A stretch of 64,000 nt of DNA, from NCBI GenBank assembly GCA_000510425.1, contig AZKM01000028.1, positions 30,920 to 94,919 on the forward strand, in the 5' to 3' direction. The notes under the pieces are model-generated. The model ran no database searches, had not been told where the DNA came from, and worked only from the letters and a program-made list of their open reading frames with translations. The translations under genes were made by a program, and so were the position numbers. Below are positions 27,745 to 36,365 of the stretch, piece after piece. This DNA comes from Eubacterium nodatum ATCC 33099. Lineage in GTDB: Bacteria > Bacillota > Clostridia > Peptostreptococcales > Anaerovoracaceae. The first letter of the stretch is position 1; each line of letters begins with the position of its first letter.

Positions 27745-28803
27745 CTAAACTCTATATATATTTTCTTTTATTACAGAAATCAATTCATCTGCTAAATTTT
27801 CTTCCTTTACTGTCTTGATAACCTTTCCTTTTGCAAAAATAATCCCCTTTCCATCTCCTCCACAGCAACCGAAATCAGCCTCTGCCGATTCTCCGGGACC
27901 ATTTACAACGCATCCCATCACTGCTATTTTAAGACCTTTCGGAAGATTATCCATACTTGACAGACGCATATCCACCTGTGAAGCCAGTTCTTCAAGTCCT
28001 ATTCTTGTCCTGCCACAGGTCGGACATGAAATTAAATTATACCTGCTTTCCTCAAAGCCGATGCTCTCTAAAAGTTCCCTGGCAAAACGAACCTCTTCTA
28101 CGGGATCTGCCGTAAGGGAAACTCTAATAGTATCCCCGATTCCTGACAGAAGAAGTCCGCCGATTCCCGCAGCAGATTTAATCTTCCCTCGTCTCATGGT
28201 TCCTGCTTCCGTAATTCCTATATGAAAAGGGTGTTCTGTCCTTGCAGCAGCTATTTTGTGCGCCTCAAAGGTCATCCTCACATCTGAAGATTTCATTGAA
28301 ACAACAATGTTATCATAATCAAATCCTTCAATTACTTTTACATTTCGTAAAGCACTTTCTGCAAGACCTTCAGCCGTTACCCCACGATTCTTTATCAGAA
28401 TATCTTTTTCTAAAGAGCCGGAATTTACACCCACTCTAATAGGTATATTCCTAAGCCTGGCAGCATCAACTACCTTCTTAACATTTTCTAAAGTTCCTAT
28501 ATTTCCCGGGTTAATTCGTATTTTGTCTGCCCCTGCCTCAATAGACCCGACTGCAAGTCTATAATCAAAATGAATATCTGCAACCAGAGGTATATCAGTC
28601 TTGGTCCGGATATTTCTGAAAACATCCAGTGACTCTCTATCCGGAACTGCAAGTCTGATAATATCACAGCCGGCTTCCTCCAGTGCTCTTATCTGTTCGG
28701 TTATTTTCTTTTCGTTCCTTGAGTCTGCATTTGACATGGACTGAATAGCTATCGGATTTCCGTCACCAATGGCTACATCCCTTATCATGACTTTTTTACT
28801 CAT
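27745..28803 (-). CDS. ispG: 4-hydroxy-3-methylbut-2-enyl diphosphate synthase (flavodoxin) IspG
   Basis: 352 aa. It reduces MEcPP to HMBPP in the MEP isoprenoid pathway. The TIM-barrel part begins GDGNPIAIQSMSNADSRN; the C-terminal part carries the [4Fe-4S] ligands in SCPTCGR and MGCVVNGPGE. Bacterial short-form length. Eighteen bp after rseP and in the same transcript as dxr, uppS and cdsA, so this block feeds undecaprenyl phosphate synthesis. Confidence 0.96.
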   Translation of the reverse strand: MSKKVMIRDVAIGDGNPIAIQSMSNADSRNEKKITEQIRALEEAGCDIIRLAVPDRESLDVFRNIRTKTDIPLVADIHFDYRLAVGSIEAGADKIRINPGNIGTLENVKKVVDAARLRNIPIRVGVNSGSLEKDILIKNRGVTAEGLAESALRNVKVIEGFDYDNIVVSMKSSDVRMTFEAHKIAAARTEHPFHIGITEAGTMRRGKIKSAAGIGGLLLSGIGDTIRVSLTADPVEEVRFARELLESIGFEESRYNLISCPTCGRTRIGLEELASQVDMRLSSMDNLPKGLKIAVMGCVVNGPGESAEADFGCCGGDGKGIIFAKGKVIKTVKEENLADELISVIKENIYRV

Positions 28804-28821
28804 TTTCCCCTCTTTTATATA

Positions 28822-29817
28822 CTATTTAAATAATTTGATAATATCATTCCAAGTAACAAATACCATCAATGAAAGCAGCAAAACCATGCCTGCACCATGT
28901 ACCATCGCCTCCTGCTTATCCGTAATAGCTTTTCCGGTTATCATCCTTATTATGACAAAAATAATTCTCCCTCCGTCCAGTGCCGGCAACGGCAAAAGGT
29001 TGAATATAGCTAAATTCAAGCTTATCAATGCAACTAAATAAAAGAAGGATATCAGCCCCCGGGCTGCTGACTGATGAACAAGGCCTATCATTCCCACAGG
29101 CCCGGAGACATCTTTCATGGCAACATTACCGCTTGCAAGCATTCCCAGTGATTTATACATCTGCCTTGTTATATACCACGTAGACTTAAAACCTCCTATG
29201 ATAGCCTTAGAAGGACTTTTCTCTATTACAGGTGTTATCCCTATAACATATCTGTCTTTTTCTTTTCTGGGATTTATTTTAAAAATTTCATATTTTCCGT
29301 TTCTGCTAACCTTAATTTCTATTTTTTTGCCTTTGTTTCCGATGGACTTTGATACATCGTTCCAATCTTCTATTTTTTTACCTGAAATATACTCGATTTT
29401 ATCCCCTTGTTTCAGCCCTGCAATTTGAGCAGGAGATCCGTTTTCCACTTTATCAACTGTAGTTGTAGCTGTTCCTGAAATTAAAATTATTACAGACATA
29501 ACAACAGCTGCAATCAGCACATTCATTGCTGCACCTGCAATGAGCACAAGGATTTTTGCCCACCAAGGCTTATTATTGAATGCACCTTCCTGATCGGATT
29601 CTTCATTTTCGCCTTCCATGGCACAAAATCCGCCTACAGGAAAAATCCTGATAGAATATAGGGTCTCCCTCCCCTGTTTTTGCCAAACAGCCGGTCCCAT
29701 TCCAAAGGCAAATTCATTAACCTTCACTCCCACAGCCCTTGCCATCATAAAATGACCAAGTTCATGGGGAAATATTAAAAATAAAAACAATACCAATGCC
29801 AAAATAACTGTTAACAT
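28822..29817 (-). CDS. rseP: RseP-type site-2 protease (intramembrane zinc metalloprotease)
   Basis: 331 aa membrane protease. The first segment has the zinc motif HELGH (about residue 19), a PDZ domain follows (about 115-185, VENGSPAQIAGLKQGD), and the third metal ligand is in NLLPLPALDGGR near the C-terminus. In Firmicutes, RasP-type enzymes cleave anti-sigma factors and remnant signal peptides. Its start overlaps the dxr stop by 7 bp. Confidence 0.95.
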   Translation of the reverse strand: MLTVILALVLFLFLIFPHELGHFMMARAVGVKVNEFAFGMGPAVWQKQGRETLYSIRIFPVGGFCAMEGENEESDQEGAFNNKPWWAKILVLIAGAAMNVLIAAVVMSVIILISGTATTTVDKVENGSPAQIAGLKQGDKIEYISGKKIEDWNDVSKSIGNKGKKIEIKVSRNGKYEIFKINPRKEKDRYVIGITPVIEKSPSKAIIGGFKSTWYITRQMYKSLGMLASGNVAMKDVSGPVGMIGLVHQSAARGLISFFYLVALISLNLAIFNLLPLPALDGGRIIFVIIRMITGKAITDKQEAMVHGAGMVLLLSLMVFVTWNDIIKLFK

Positions 29818-30965
29818 TTAATAATTCTCTCCGTCTCTAATCTCGTAATCTTATCTACTTCAATTATATCTTCTAATGTCGGATTTTTGATGGAGTTATG
29901 CATGCTCATAATTTTTTCAACTCCTCCCTCTATATCCAAAAATCCAATTCTTTTATCCAAAAAAGCCTGAACCAAAATTTCATTGGCAGCATTCATCGCA
30001 GCAGGGTAGGTTCCTCCCAGCTTTGAAGCACAAACGGCAAGCAGCAAACATCTGAATACACTTATATCGGGTTTCTCAAATGTCATAAATCTGCCCTCCC
30101 CAAAAAAATCCAATGCCAAATCAGGAAAATCCAATCTATCCGGATAGGCAAGTGCCACCGATATAGGAATTCTCATGTCAGGGACTCCAAGCTGTGCAAG
30201 CACTGAAGAATCACTGAACTCCACCGCAGAGTGAACTATGCTCTGAGGATGAACTAAAACTTCAATTTCCTCCATCTCTACACCAAATAACCACTTTGCC
30301 TCAATCATTTCCAATCCCTTATTCATAAGGGTTGCCGAATCTATCGTAATTTTTTTACCCATTGACCAATTTGGGTGTTTGAGCGCTCTCTCCGGAGTGA
30401 TATTCTCTGTTTTCTTCCTCGTGTAGCCTCTAAAAGGACCTCCTGAGCAAGTAAGCAGTATTCTTCTGATTTTCTTGTCACCATTCCCCTCTAAGCATTG
30501 GAATACAGCACTGTGTTCACTGTCCACCGGGAGTATTTTAACATTTTTTTCCACGGCAGCACCCATAATGACAGATCCACCTGCAACCAAAGTTTCCTTA
30601 TTCGCTAAAGCGATATCATGACCTGCATTAATAGCTTTATAAGTTGGTATGAGCCCCCTCATTCCCATCAGCGAATTTAGAACCACATCACATTCCGATA
30701 TTGCAACCTCATCAATTCCCTCAGGTCCCCACAGAAATTTTGTATTCGGAAATTCTGCCGAAAGTCTTTCGGAATCATCCTTTTCAGCACATACGCCTAT
30801 TGCCGGGTTGAATTCTGCAATCTGCTTTCTAAAGAGGTCTATATTTTGGCCGCAGGTTAAGGCTTCTACCTTAAATCTATCTCTATTTTTTCTGATAACG
30901 TCAAGGCTTTGAGTTCCTATGGAACCCGTGCTTCCCAAAATCGTAATTTTTTTCATTTTAACCAC
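29811..30965 (-). CDS. dxr: 1-deoxy-D-xylulose 5-phosphate reductoisomerase
   Basis: 384 aa. It makes MEP, the first committed step of the MEP pathway, using NADPH. The N-terminal motif ILGSTGSIGTQSLDV binds NADPH; PVDSEHSAVFQCL and the segment WSMGKKITIDSATLMNKGLE hold the metal and substrate residues. Length is standard. An ATG start is at 30965, although the ATG two codons downstream also has a usable position. Confidence 0.96.
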   Translation of the reverse strand: MVKMKKITILGSTGSIGTQSLDVIRKNRDRFKVEALTCGQNIDLFRKQIAEFNPAIGVCAEKDDSERLSAEFPNTKFLWGPEGIDEVAISECDVVLNSLMGMRGLIPTYKAINAGHDIALANKETLVAGGSVIMGAAVEKNVKILPVDSEHSAVFQCLEGNGDKKIRRILLTCSGGPFRGYTRKKTENITPERALKHPNWSMGKKITIDSATLMNKGLEMIEAKWLFGVEMEEIEVLVHPQSIVHSAVEFSDSSVLAQLGVPDMRIPISVALAYPDRLDFPDLALDFFGEGRFMTFEKPDISVFRCLLLAVCASKLGGTYPAAMNAANEILVQAFLDKRIGFLDIEGGVEKIMSMHNSIKNPTLEDIIEVDKITRLETERIIKC

Positions 30966-31007
30966 CGGAAATTTAAGTAAAATCTAAAATATCATTTTGT
31001 AATAGTT

Positions 31008-31808
31008 TCATTTAAAATAAGGCATTATGAGAACGATATAATAATATACAAAAGGTGCTGTAAACAAAATACTGTCGAATCTGTCCATGATTCCGCCATG
31101 ACCCGGAATCAACCTTCCGTAGTCCTTTATGCCCATCTTTCTCTTATATGCAGAAGCTGTTAAGTCACCGCACATGGATACAGGAGCCCCTGCCAAACCT
31201 ATAATTACAGAATGAATAAAAAGATGAGGTGCTGCAAAATAGCCGAACAGACCGCATACAACTGCACTTCCCACAATTCCTCCAATCGCTCCTTCTATGG
31301 TCTTTTTAGGACTTAGATTAGGTGCCATCTTATGTTTTCCAAAAAACACTCCCGTAAAATATGCGAATATATCTGAACCGAAGGCAGCAAGCATAACAAG
31401 CCAAATCAGTGTGCGATAAGATCTCATCTCATCTATGAGAATCATGTGATATGCAAAAAAACCTATATAGACAATCCCTATAATTGTTGCCATTGCATCA
31501 ACAGGTGTTTTCTCTGTAACCTTAAACATATATATTGATCCCGACATAATTACTGCCGTAAACCACGCGAGAATAAATACAGCTCTCATATCTGTAGGAG
31601 CAATATAGTGTATTAAAAACAAAGAAATAAAAGCTGATGCCGCAATAAAGTCTGAGGGATGAATTTTCATAGCTCTGAAGCCGTTAAAAAATTCCCTCAT
31701 CCCTATTATACCTATTAAAAAGACAAGTGCGGCAAGCCAGTAATTTCCAAGATACACAATTCCAACTAAGGGTATCATACAGATTCCCGATATAATTCTC
31801 GTCTTCAT
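31008..31808 (-). CDS. cdsA: Phosphatidate cytidylyltransferase
   Basis: 266 aa, about eight membrane segments. It makes CDP-diacylglycerol, the precursor of phosphatidylglycerol and related lipids. The C-terminal signature SxxKRxxGIKDYGxxxPGHGGxxDRxD is present (SAYKRKMGIKDYGRLIPGHG then DRFDSILF). It follows uppS by 3 bp. Confidence 0.95.
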   Translation of the reverse strand: MKTRIISGICMIPLVGIVYLGNYWLAALVFLIGIIGMREFFNGFRAMKIHPSDFIAASAFISLFLIHYIAPTDMRAVFILAWFTAVIMSGSIYMFKVTEKTPVDAMATIIGIVYIGFFAYHMILIDEMRSYRTLIWLVMLAAFGSDIFAYFTGVFFGKHKMAPNLSPKKTIEGAIGGIVGSAVVCGLFGYFAAPHLFIHSVIIGLAGAPVSMCGDLTASAYKRKMGIKDYGRLIPGHGGIMDRFDSILFTAPFVYYYIVLIMPYFK

Positions 31809-31811
31809 AGA

Positions 31812-32579
31812 TTATTTCCTTCCTCCAAATCGCCTGTCCCTGTTCTGATACTTTTCTATTATCTCCTCAAATTCCTCCGGTGTAAAGTCCGGCCAAAGGG
31901 TGCTTGTAAAAGCAAATTCACTATATGCACACTGCCATAATAAAAAATTAGACAGTCTTTCCTCTCCACTGGTTCTGATAATTAAATCGGGATCAGGTAT
32001 ATTTCCGTTCTCATCTCCGGTATAAAGATATTTTGTCACCATTTCTTCACTCACCGGGAAATCAAGTTTTCCCTTCTTTTCATCAGATATTATATTGTTT
32101 ATTGCACGGACAATCTCGTTTCTGCTGCCATAGTTAAGTGCAATGTTAAATTGCAGACCGGTATTCTCCCCGGTCTTTTCCATGGTCTTTTCTAAACTTT
32201 TCTTTGCACCTTCAGGAATCACACTGTAATCACCCAAGGTCATCACTTTAACATTCTGTTCGTGGAGTTCATCTAAATCCAGCTTTACAAACTTAACTAA
32301 AAGCTTGAAAATCCCGGAAACTTCTTCGTCTGTGCGTTTCCAGTTTTCTGTAGAAAAAGCATATACCGTTAAATATTTAATCCCCAGGTCTGAAGCCCTG
32401 CGAACAATTTCCTTCATGGACTCCATTCCTGCGTTATGCCCTGAGAATCTGTTAACCTTATGTTTCTTTGCCCACCTGCCGTTTCCGTCCATTATCACAG
32501 CTACATGAACAGGCATCTTGTCAAAATCCAACATCCTATTTACATAAACGAATGTGGCTGCCCTCGCAGCCACAAACAT
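31812..32579 (-). CDS. uppS: Undecaprenyl diphosphate synthase (isoprenyl transferase)
   Basis: 255 aa. It condenses FPP with IPP into the C55 lipid carrier for peptidoglycan. Signatures: HVAVIMDGNGRWAKK, the catalytic Asp in MDGNG, YAFSTENWKR, IRTSGEERLSNFLLWQ and WPDFTPEEF. I chose the ATG at 32579, 5 nt after the strong GGAGG; an in-frame TTG one codon earlier is too close to it. A perfect 8-bp hairpin (32554-32573) lies right after the start codon. An alternative ATG at 32534 would remove the hairpin from the coding region but has no good ribosome site. Confidence 0.94.
   Translation of the reverse strand: MFVAARAATFVYVNRMLDFDKMPVHVAVIMDGNGRWAKKHKVNRFSGHNAGMESMKEIVRRASDLGIKYLTVYAFSTENWKRTDEEVSGIFKLLVKFVKLDLDELHEQNVKVMTLGDYSVIPEGAKKSLEKTMEKTGENTGLQFNIALNYGSRNEIVRAINNIISDEKKGKLDFPVSEEMVTKYLYTGDENGNIPDPDLIIRTSGEERLSNFLLWQCAYSEFAFTSTLWPDFTPEEFEEIIEKYQNRDRRFGGRK
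32554..32573 (-). promoter_or_regulatory. GC-rich hairpin at the 5' end of the uppS reading frame
   Basis: GTGGCTGC and GCAGCCAC form a perfect 8-bp stem with a 4-nt loop (GAGG in the RNA), beginning 3 nt after the uppS start codon. It has no T-run after it, so it is not a classic terminator; in the mRNA it could slow initiation or protect the 5' part. Confidence 0.5.
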
Positions 32580-32593
32580 CAATTCCTCCCCGA

Positions 32594-33142
32594 TTATACT
32601 TCTAAAATTTCTTTATCCTTTACAGCTACCAATTCATCGATTTCCTTTACTGCCTTGTCCACTTTTTTCTGAACTTCCTCAAGTTCCCCCTTCAGATCAT
32701 CTTCAGAAATTTCACCGGCTTTCTGCTGTTTTTTTAATCCGTCGTTGGCATCTCTTCTAAGATTTCTGACAGCAATCTTCGCCTCTTCTCCCATTTTTTT
32801 AGTAGTCTTTGTTAACTCTTTTCTTCTTTCTTCAGTTAACTGTGGAATCTCCATACGAATTGCCTTTCCGTCATTTGCAGGTGTTATTCCAAGATTTGCA
32901 GCATTGATAGCGTGTTCTATATCATTTATTGATTTAGGATCAAAGGGCGTAATCATAAGCATCCTTGCATCCGGAACGCTGATATTAGACAGATTTTTTA
33001 ATGGGGTGGGCGTACCGTAATAGTCAACCATAACCTTATCCAGCAATGCAGGATTCGCACGACCTGCTCTGACAGTATTCAATTCCTCTTTTAATATCGA
33101 TTTAGTCTTTTCAATTTTTTCCTGCATATTAAGCTCACTCAT
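32594..33142 (-). CDS. frr: Ribosome recycling factor
   Basis: 182 aa. With EF-G it splits post-termination ribosomes. Family segments: RAGRANPALLDKVMVDYYGTPTPL, ISVPDARMLMITPFDP, IPQLTEERRKEL. Length is standard. Thirteen bp after pyrH, the usual neighbour. Confidence 0.97.
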   Translation of the reverse strand: MSELNMQEKIEKTKSILKEELNTVRAGRANPALLDKVMVDYYGTPTPLKNLSNISVPDARMLMITPFDPKSINDIEHAINAANLGITPANDGKAIRMEIPQLTEERRKELTKTTKKMGEEAKIAVRNLRRDANDGLKKQQKAGEISEDDLKGELEEVQKKVDKAVKEIDELVAVKDKEILEV

Positions 33143-33155
33143 TTCATTACCTCCG

Positions 33156-33860
33156 CTATTTAATCAAAGTCCCTATTTTTTCTCCGCAAACTGCACGAAC
33201 CATGCTTTCATCTTCGGCAAGTCCAAACACCTGTATCTTCATGTTGTTTTCCATACAGATGGTTGCAGCTGTAAGATCCATAACCTTAAGGTTCTTATCT
33301 ATTACTTCTCGCATGGAAAGTTCATCAAATTTCACTGCATCAGGATTGGTTCTGGGATCATCTGAATACACTGCATCAATATTTTTTGCCAGTAAAATAA
33401 TGTCTGCTTGAATATTAACAGCCCTAAGAGCCGCTGCCGTGTCTGTGGAAAAGTGCGGTTCTCCTATTCCTCCACCGAATATTACAACCTCTTTCCTTCC
33501 TAATTCCTTCAATGCCCTGCGCCAGATATACGGCTCTGCAATTTCTTTCATCTCAATTGAAGTCTGAACTCTTGCAGGTACATCCTGTGCCAAAAGGGCA
33601 TCCTGAAGTGCAAGGGAGTTCATAACCGTTGCCAGCATACCGATATAGTCCGCCGTCTCACGGTTCATCTCCTGACTGCTTCTGCCTCTCCAGAAGTTTC
33701 CGCCGCCTACAACGATGGCAACCTCTACTCCCAGCTCGATAAGTTCTCTAATTTCTTTAGCAACCTTTCCTGTCATTTCTTCGTTAATTCCCGTTCTGGT
33801 CTCTCCTGCCAACGCCTCACCGCTAATCTTTAGAAGTATTCTATTATATTTTGGTTCCAT
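33156..33860 (-). CDS. pyrH: UMP kinase
   Basis: 234 aa amino-acid-kinase family enzyme that phosphorylates [15 protein letters not shown] at the N-terminus, [29 protein letters not shown] and DPRTNPDA are conserved. The ATG at 33860 has GGAAGG 7 nt upstream; an ATG 5 codons earlier lacks a ribosome site. It begins the block; rpsB and tsf, which often precede it, are not here. Confidence 0.96.
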   Translation of the reverse strand: MEPKYNRILLKISGEALAGETRTGINEEMTGKVAKEIRELIELGVEVAIVVGGGNFWRGRSSQEMNRETADYIGMLATVMNSLALQDALLAQDVPARVQTSIEMKEIAEPYIWRRALKELGRKEVVIFGGGIGEPHFSTDTAAALRAVNIQADIILLAKNIDAVYSDDPRTNPDAVKFDELSMREVIDKNLKVMDLTAATICMENNMKIQVFGLAEDESMVRAVCGEKIGTLIK

Positions 33861-33971
33861 GAAACTTCCTTCCATATGTTATTTCAGTGTCATTTCAGAT
33901 TTAATCCTGAATCAAATCCCTATGGGATAAGTATACCATAAACAGAACTTTTACGCTAAAGAAATTTAAAG

Positions 33972-34892
33972 TTATTCCATTCTATTTATATATTCCACTG
34001 CCCCGGCTGCCGCAACAGAGCCGTCACTTGCTGCCGTAGTCAGTTGACGAACTTTTTTGGTTCTGCAATCTCCTGCAACAAAGATTCCCTCTGCCGAAGT
34101 TACGCAGTCTTCTCCTGCATCCACATAACCTGCCGAATCCAGTTTGACCAGACCCTCAAAGGCTTTATTATCCGGAGTCTGCCCTACAGCCACGAAAACA
34201 CCATCGACCTTCAATGTTTTTTGGGAGCCGTCTTCGGTGTTTTCAACCTTCAGACCATCAACTGCAAAACCTCCTGTAATTTCAACGGGTTTGCTGTTCA
34301 AAACAAACTCTACATTATCCTTCACGGAAAGTCTCTTCACAGTGAGTTTGTCCCCTCTAAATTCATCTCTCCTGTGAACTAAATAAACTTTATTTGCAAT
34401 TCCGGACATGACTTCTGCATCTTCAAGTGCAGTATTTCCTCCGCCTATGATTGCAATATCCCTGCCTTTAAAAAAGTTCCCATCACAGGTTGCACAGAAC
34501 GATACGCCTGAACCTTTGAATTTCTCTTCGCCCGGGATTCCTAACTCTCTGTTTTTAACACCTGTTGCTATTATCACTGATTTAACTTCATACTGGCTGT
34601 CACCGGTTGATACGACAAAAACTCCATCCTTTTTTTCTACATTTTTAACCTTTTCTACTTTAAAGTCAACACCAAGTTCCACAGCCTGCTCATGTATACG
34701 CTCTGTAAATTCTGTTCCGGAAATATTTACAAACCCGGGATAGTTTTCAACTGTCGCAGTGTTGACAATCTGTCCACCGTACCCCTTTTCATCCAGAACC
34801 AGTGCCTTTTTTCCTGCTCTCTGAACATAGATTCCCGCAGTCATTCCTGCAGTTCCCGCTCCCGCAATCAATACATCATACATACATTTCAC
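33972..34892 (-). CDS. trxB: Thioredoxin reductase
   Basis: 306 aa flavoenzyme. FAD-binding IAGAGTAGMTAGIYVQRAG, redox-active CATC (in SFCATCDGNFF), NADPH-binding GGGNTALEDAEV and HRRDEFRG with the Arg residues that favour NADPH, and the C-terminal FAD motif GIFVAGDC. It reduces thioredoxin. No trxA gene lies next to it. Confidence 0.95.
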   Translation of the reverse strand: MKCMYDVLIAGAGTAGMTAGIYVQRAGKKALVLDEKGYGGQIVNTATVENYPGFVNISGTEFTERIHEQAVELGVDFKVEKVKNVEKKDGVFVVSTGDSQYEVKSVIIATGVKNRELGIPGEEKFKGSGVSFCATCDGNFFKGRDIAIIGGGNTALEDAEVMSGIANKVYLVHRRDEFRGDKLTVKRLSVKDNVEFVLNSKPVEITGGFAVDGLKVENTEDGSQKTLKVDGVFVAVGQTPDNKAFEGLVKLDSAGYVDAGEDCVTSAEGIFVAGDCRTKKVRQLTTAASDGSVAAAGAVEYINRME

Positions 34893-34955
34893 TCCTTATC
34901 TTTCTGCTATTTTTTAAGTACTTTGCCTATTTATAATTTTTCTTTATCTTCAAGC

Positions 34956-36365
34956 CTAAACTCTCTTTGCTTTTTTCAGAAAAGCAACATATCCTCTTTT
35001 GGTCTCATAGACATCTGCCTTGCTGGTGGCTTCCCAAGGTGCATGCATATTGAGAACTGCCACACCGCTATCGATTACATTCATGCCATAAAGTGCCAAA
35101 ATATATGCTATGGTTCCCCCACCGCCCAGATCCACTCTGCCAAGTTCTGCCGTCTGAAAATTTACATTCTCTGAATCCAGTATCTCTCTCAAGTGTGCCA
35201 GATACTCTGCATTAGCATCGTTTGAACCGGACTTTCCCCTTGCACCGGTAAATTTGTTAAATACCATTCCATTGCCGAGAAAAGCAACATTTTTACTATC
35301 AAAGCTGCTCTTATAAGTAGGATCATAAGCACTGCTTACATCTGATGAAAGCATAGTGCTTGCTGCAAGTGCTCTCTTAAGAGTCAGCTCACTATATTCT
35401 CCCATCAAACCTATAACCTCTGCTACTGTATTTTCAAAAAACTTAGACTGCATTCCCGTCGCACCTACACTTCCTATTTCCTCTTTATCCACCAAAATAC
35501 AGCAAGCCGTTCTGTTCACCCGGGGAACCTCAAGCATTGCCTTATAAGAAGTGTATGAACAAACTCTGTCATCCTGTCCGTATGATAAAATCATACTTCT
35601 GTCAAGCCCTGCCTCTCTTGCGGCACCTGCAGGCACCACTTCAAGTTCAGCAGAAACAAAGTCTCCTTCATCAAAATCGTAATTTTTACATAAAATTTCA
35701 AGTATAGCCTGTTTTACCTTATCTTTATCTTTATCCTTCACCTCTTCCTCTTTTATTAAAATCGGTTTGTTTCCTACTATTATGTCAAGAGCCTCTCCCT
35801 CTATGACCTTGGCAGCCTTTTTATCCATCTGTTCCTGTGCAAGATGAATCAGAAGATCCGACACGAAGAATACAGGATCATCAGTGCTCTCTCCAATTGA
35901 GATATTAACCCTGTCTCCGTTCTTCTTAATAACAACTCCGTGAAGTGCCAAAGGCATTGCAACCCATTGATATTTCTTGATACCACCATAATAATGTGTG
36001 TCTAAATAGGCAAAACCGCCCTCTTCATACAGAGGATTCTGTTTTACATCCATTCTTGGAGAATCTATATGTGCTCCCAAAATGTTAAGCCCGTTTTCTA
36101 TAGATTCTTCACCGATATTAAACATAACAACAGCCTTATCCATATTAACTGCGTAAACCTTGTCTCCGGCCTTAAGTTTAACATGCTTCTTTATCTTTTC
36201 GTCTAAAGGCAAGTATCCGGCTTCTTCTATATCCGAAACAATTTTAGAAACACATTCCCTCTCTGTTTTACAAGTACTTAAAAAATCCATATATCCTTTG
36301 CAAAACTTCTCGCAATCTTTTAACTGAACTTCACTGTATTTTTCCCATGTGTTAGTATTCTGCAT
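34956..36365 (-). CDS. M18 family aspartyl aminopeptidase
   Basis: About 469 aa. The di-zinc aminopeptidase I family: metal ligands in GAHIDSPR, YGQDDRVCSYTSY, DKEEIGSVGATG and near the end NMHAPWE. It removes N-terminal acidic or neutral residues from peptides in the cytosol. I chose the ATG at 36365, 5 nt from GGAGG, over the ATG one codon earlier. Its start lies inside the end of the GTPase-NYN gene (14 bp overlap), so the two are coupled. Confidence 0.93.
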   Translation of the reverse strand: MQNTNTWEKYSEVQLKDCEKFCKGYMDFLSTCKTERECVSKIVSDIEEAGYLPLDEKIKKHVKLKAGDKVYAVNMDKAVVMFNIGEESIENGLNILGAHIDSPRMDVKQNPLYEEGGFAYLDTHYYGGIKKYQWVAMPLALHGVVIKKNGDRVNISIGESTDDPVFFVSDLLIHLAQEQMDKKAAKVIEGEALDIIVGNKPILIKEEEVKDKDKDKVKQAILEILCKNYDFDEGDFVSAELEVVPAGAAREAGLDRSMILSYGQDDRVCSYTSYKAMLEVPRVNRTACCILVDKEEIGSVGATGMQSKFFENTVAEVIGLMGEYSELTLKRALAASTMLSSDVSSAYDPTYKSSFDSKNVAFLGNGMVFNKFTGARGKSGSNDANAEYLAHLREILDSENVNFQTAELGRVDLGGGGTIAYILALYGMNVIDSGVAVLNMHAPWEATSKADVYETKRGYVAFLKKAKRV

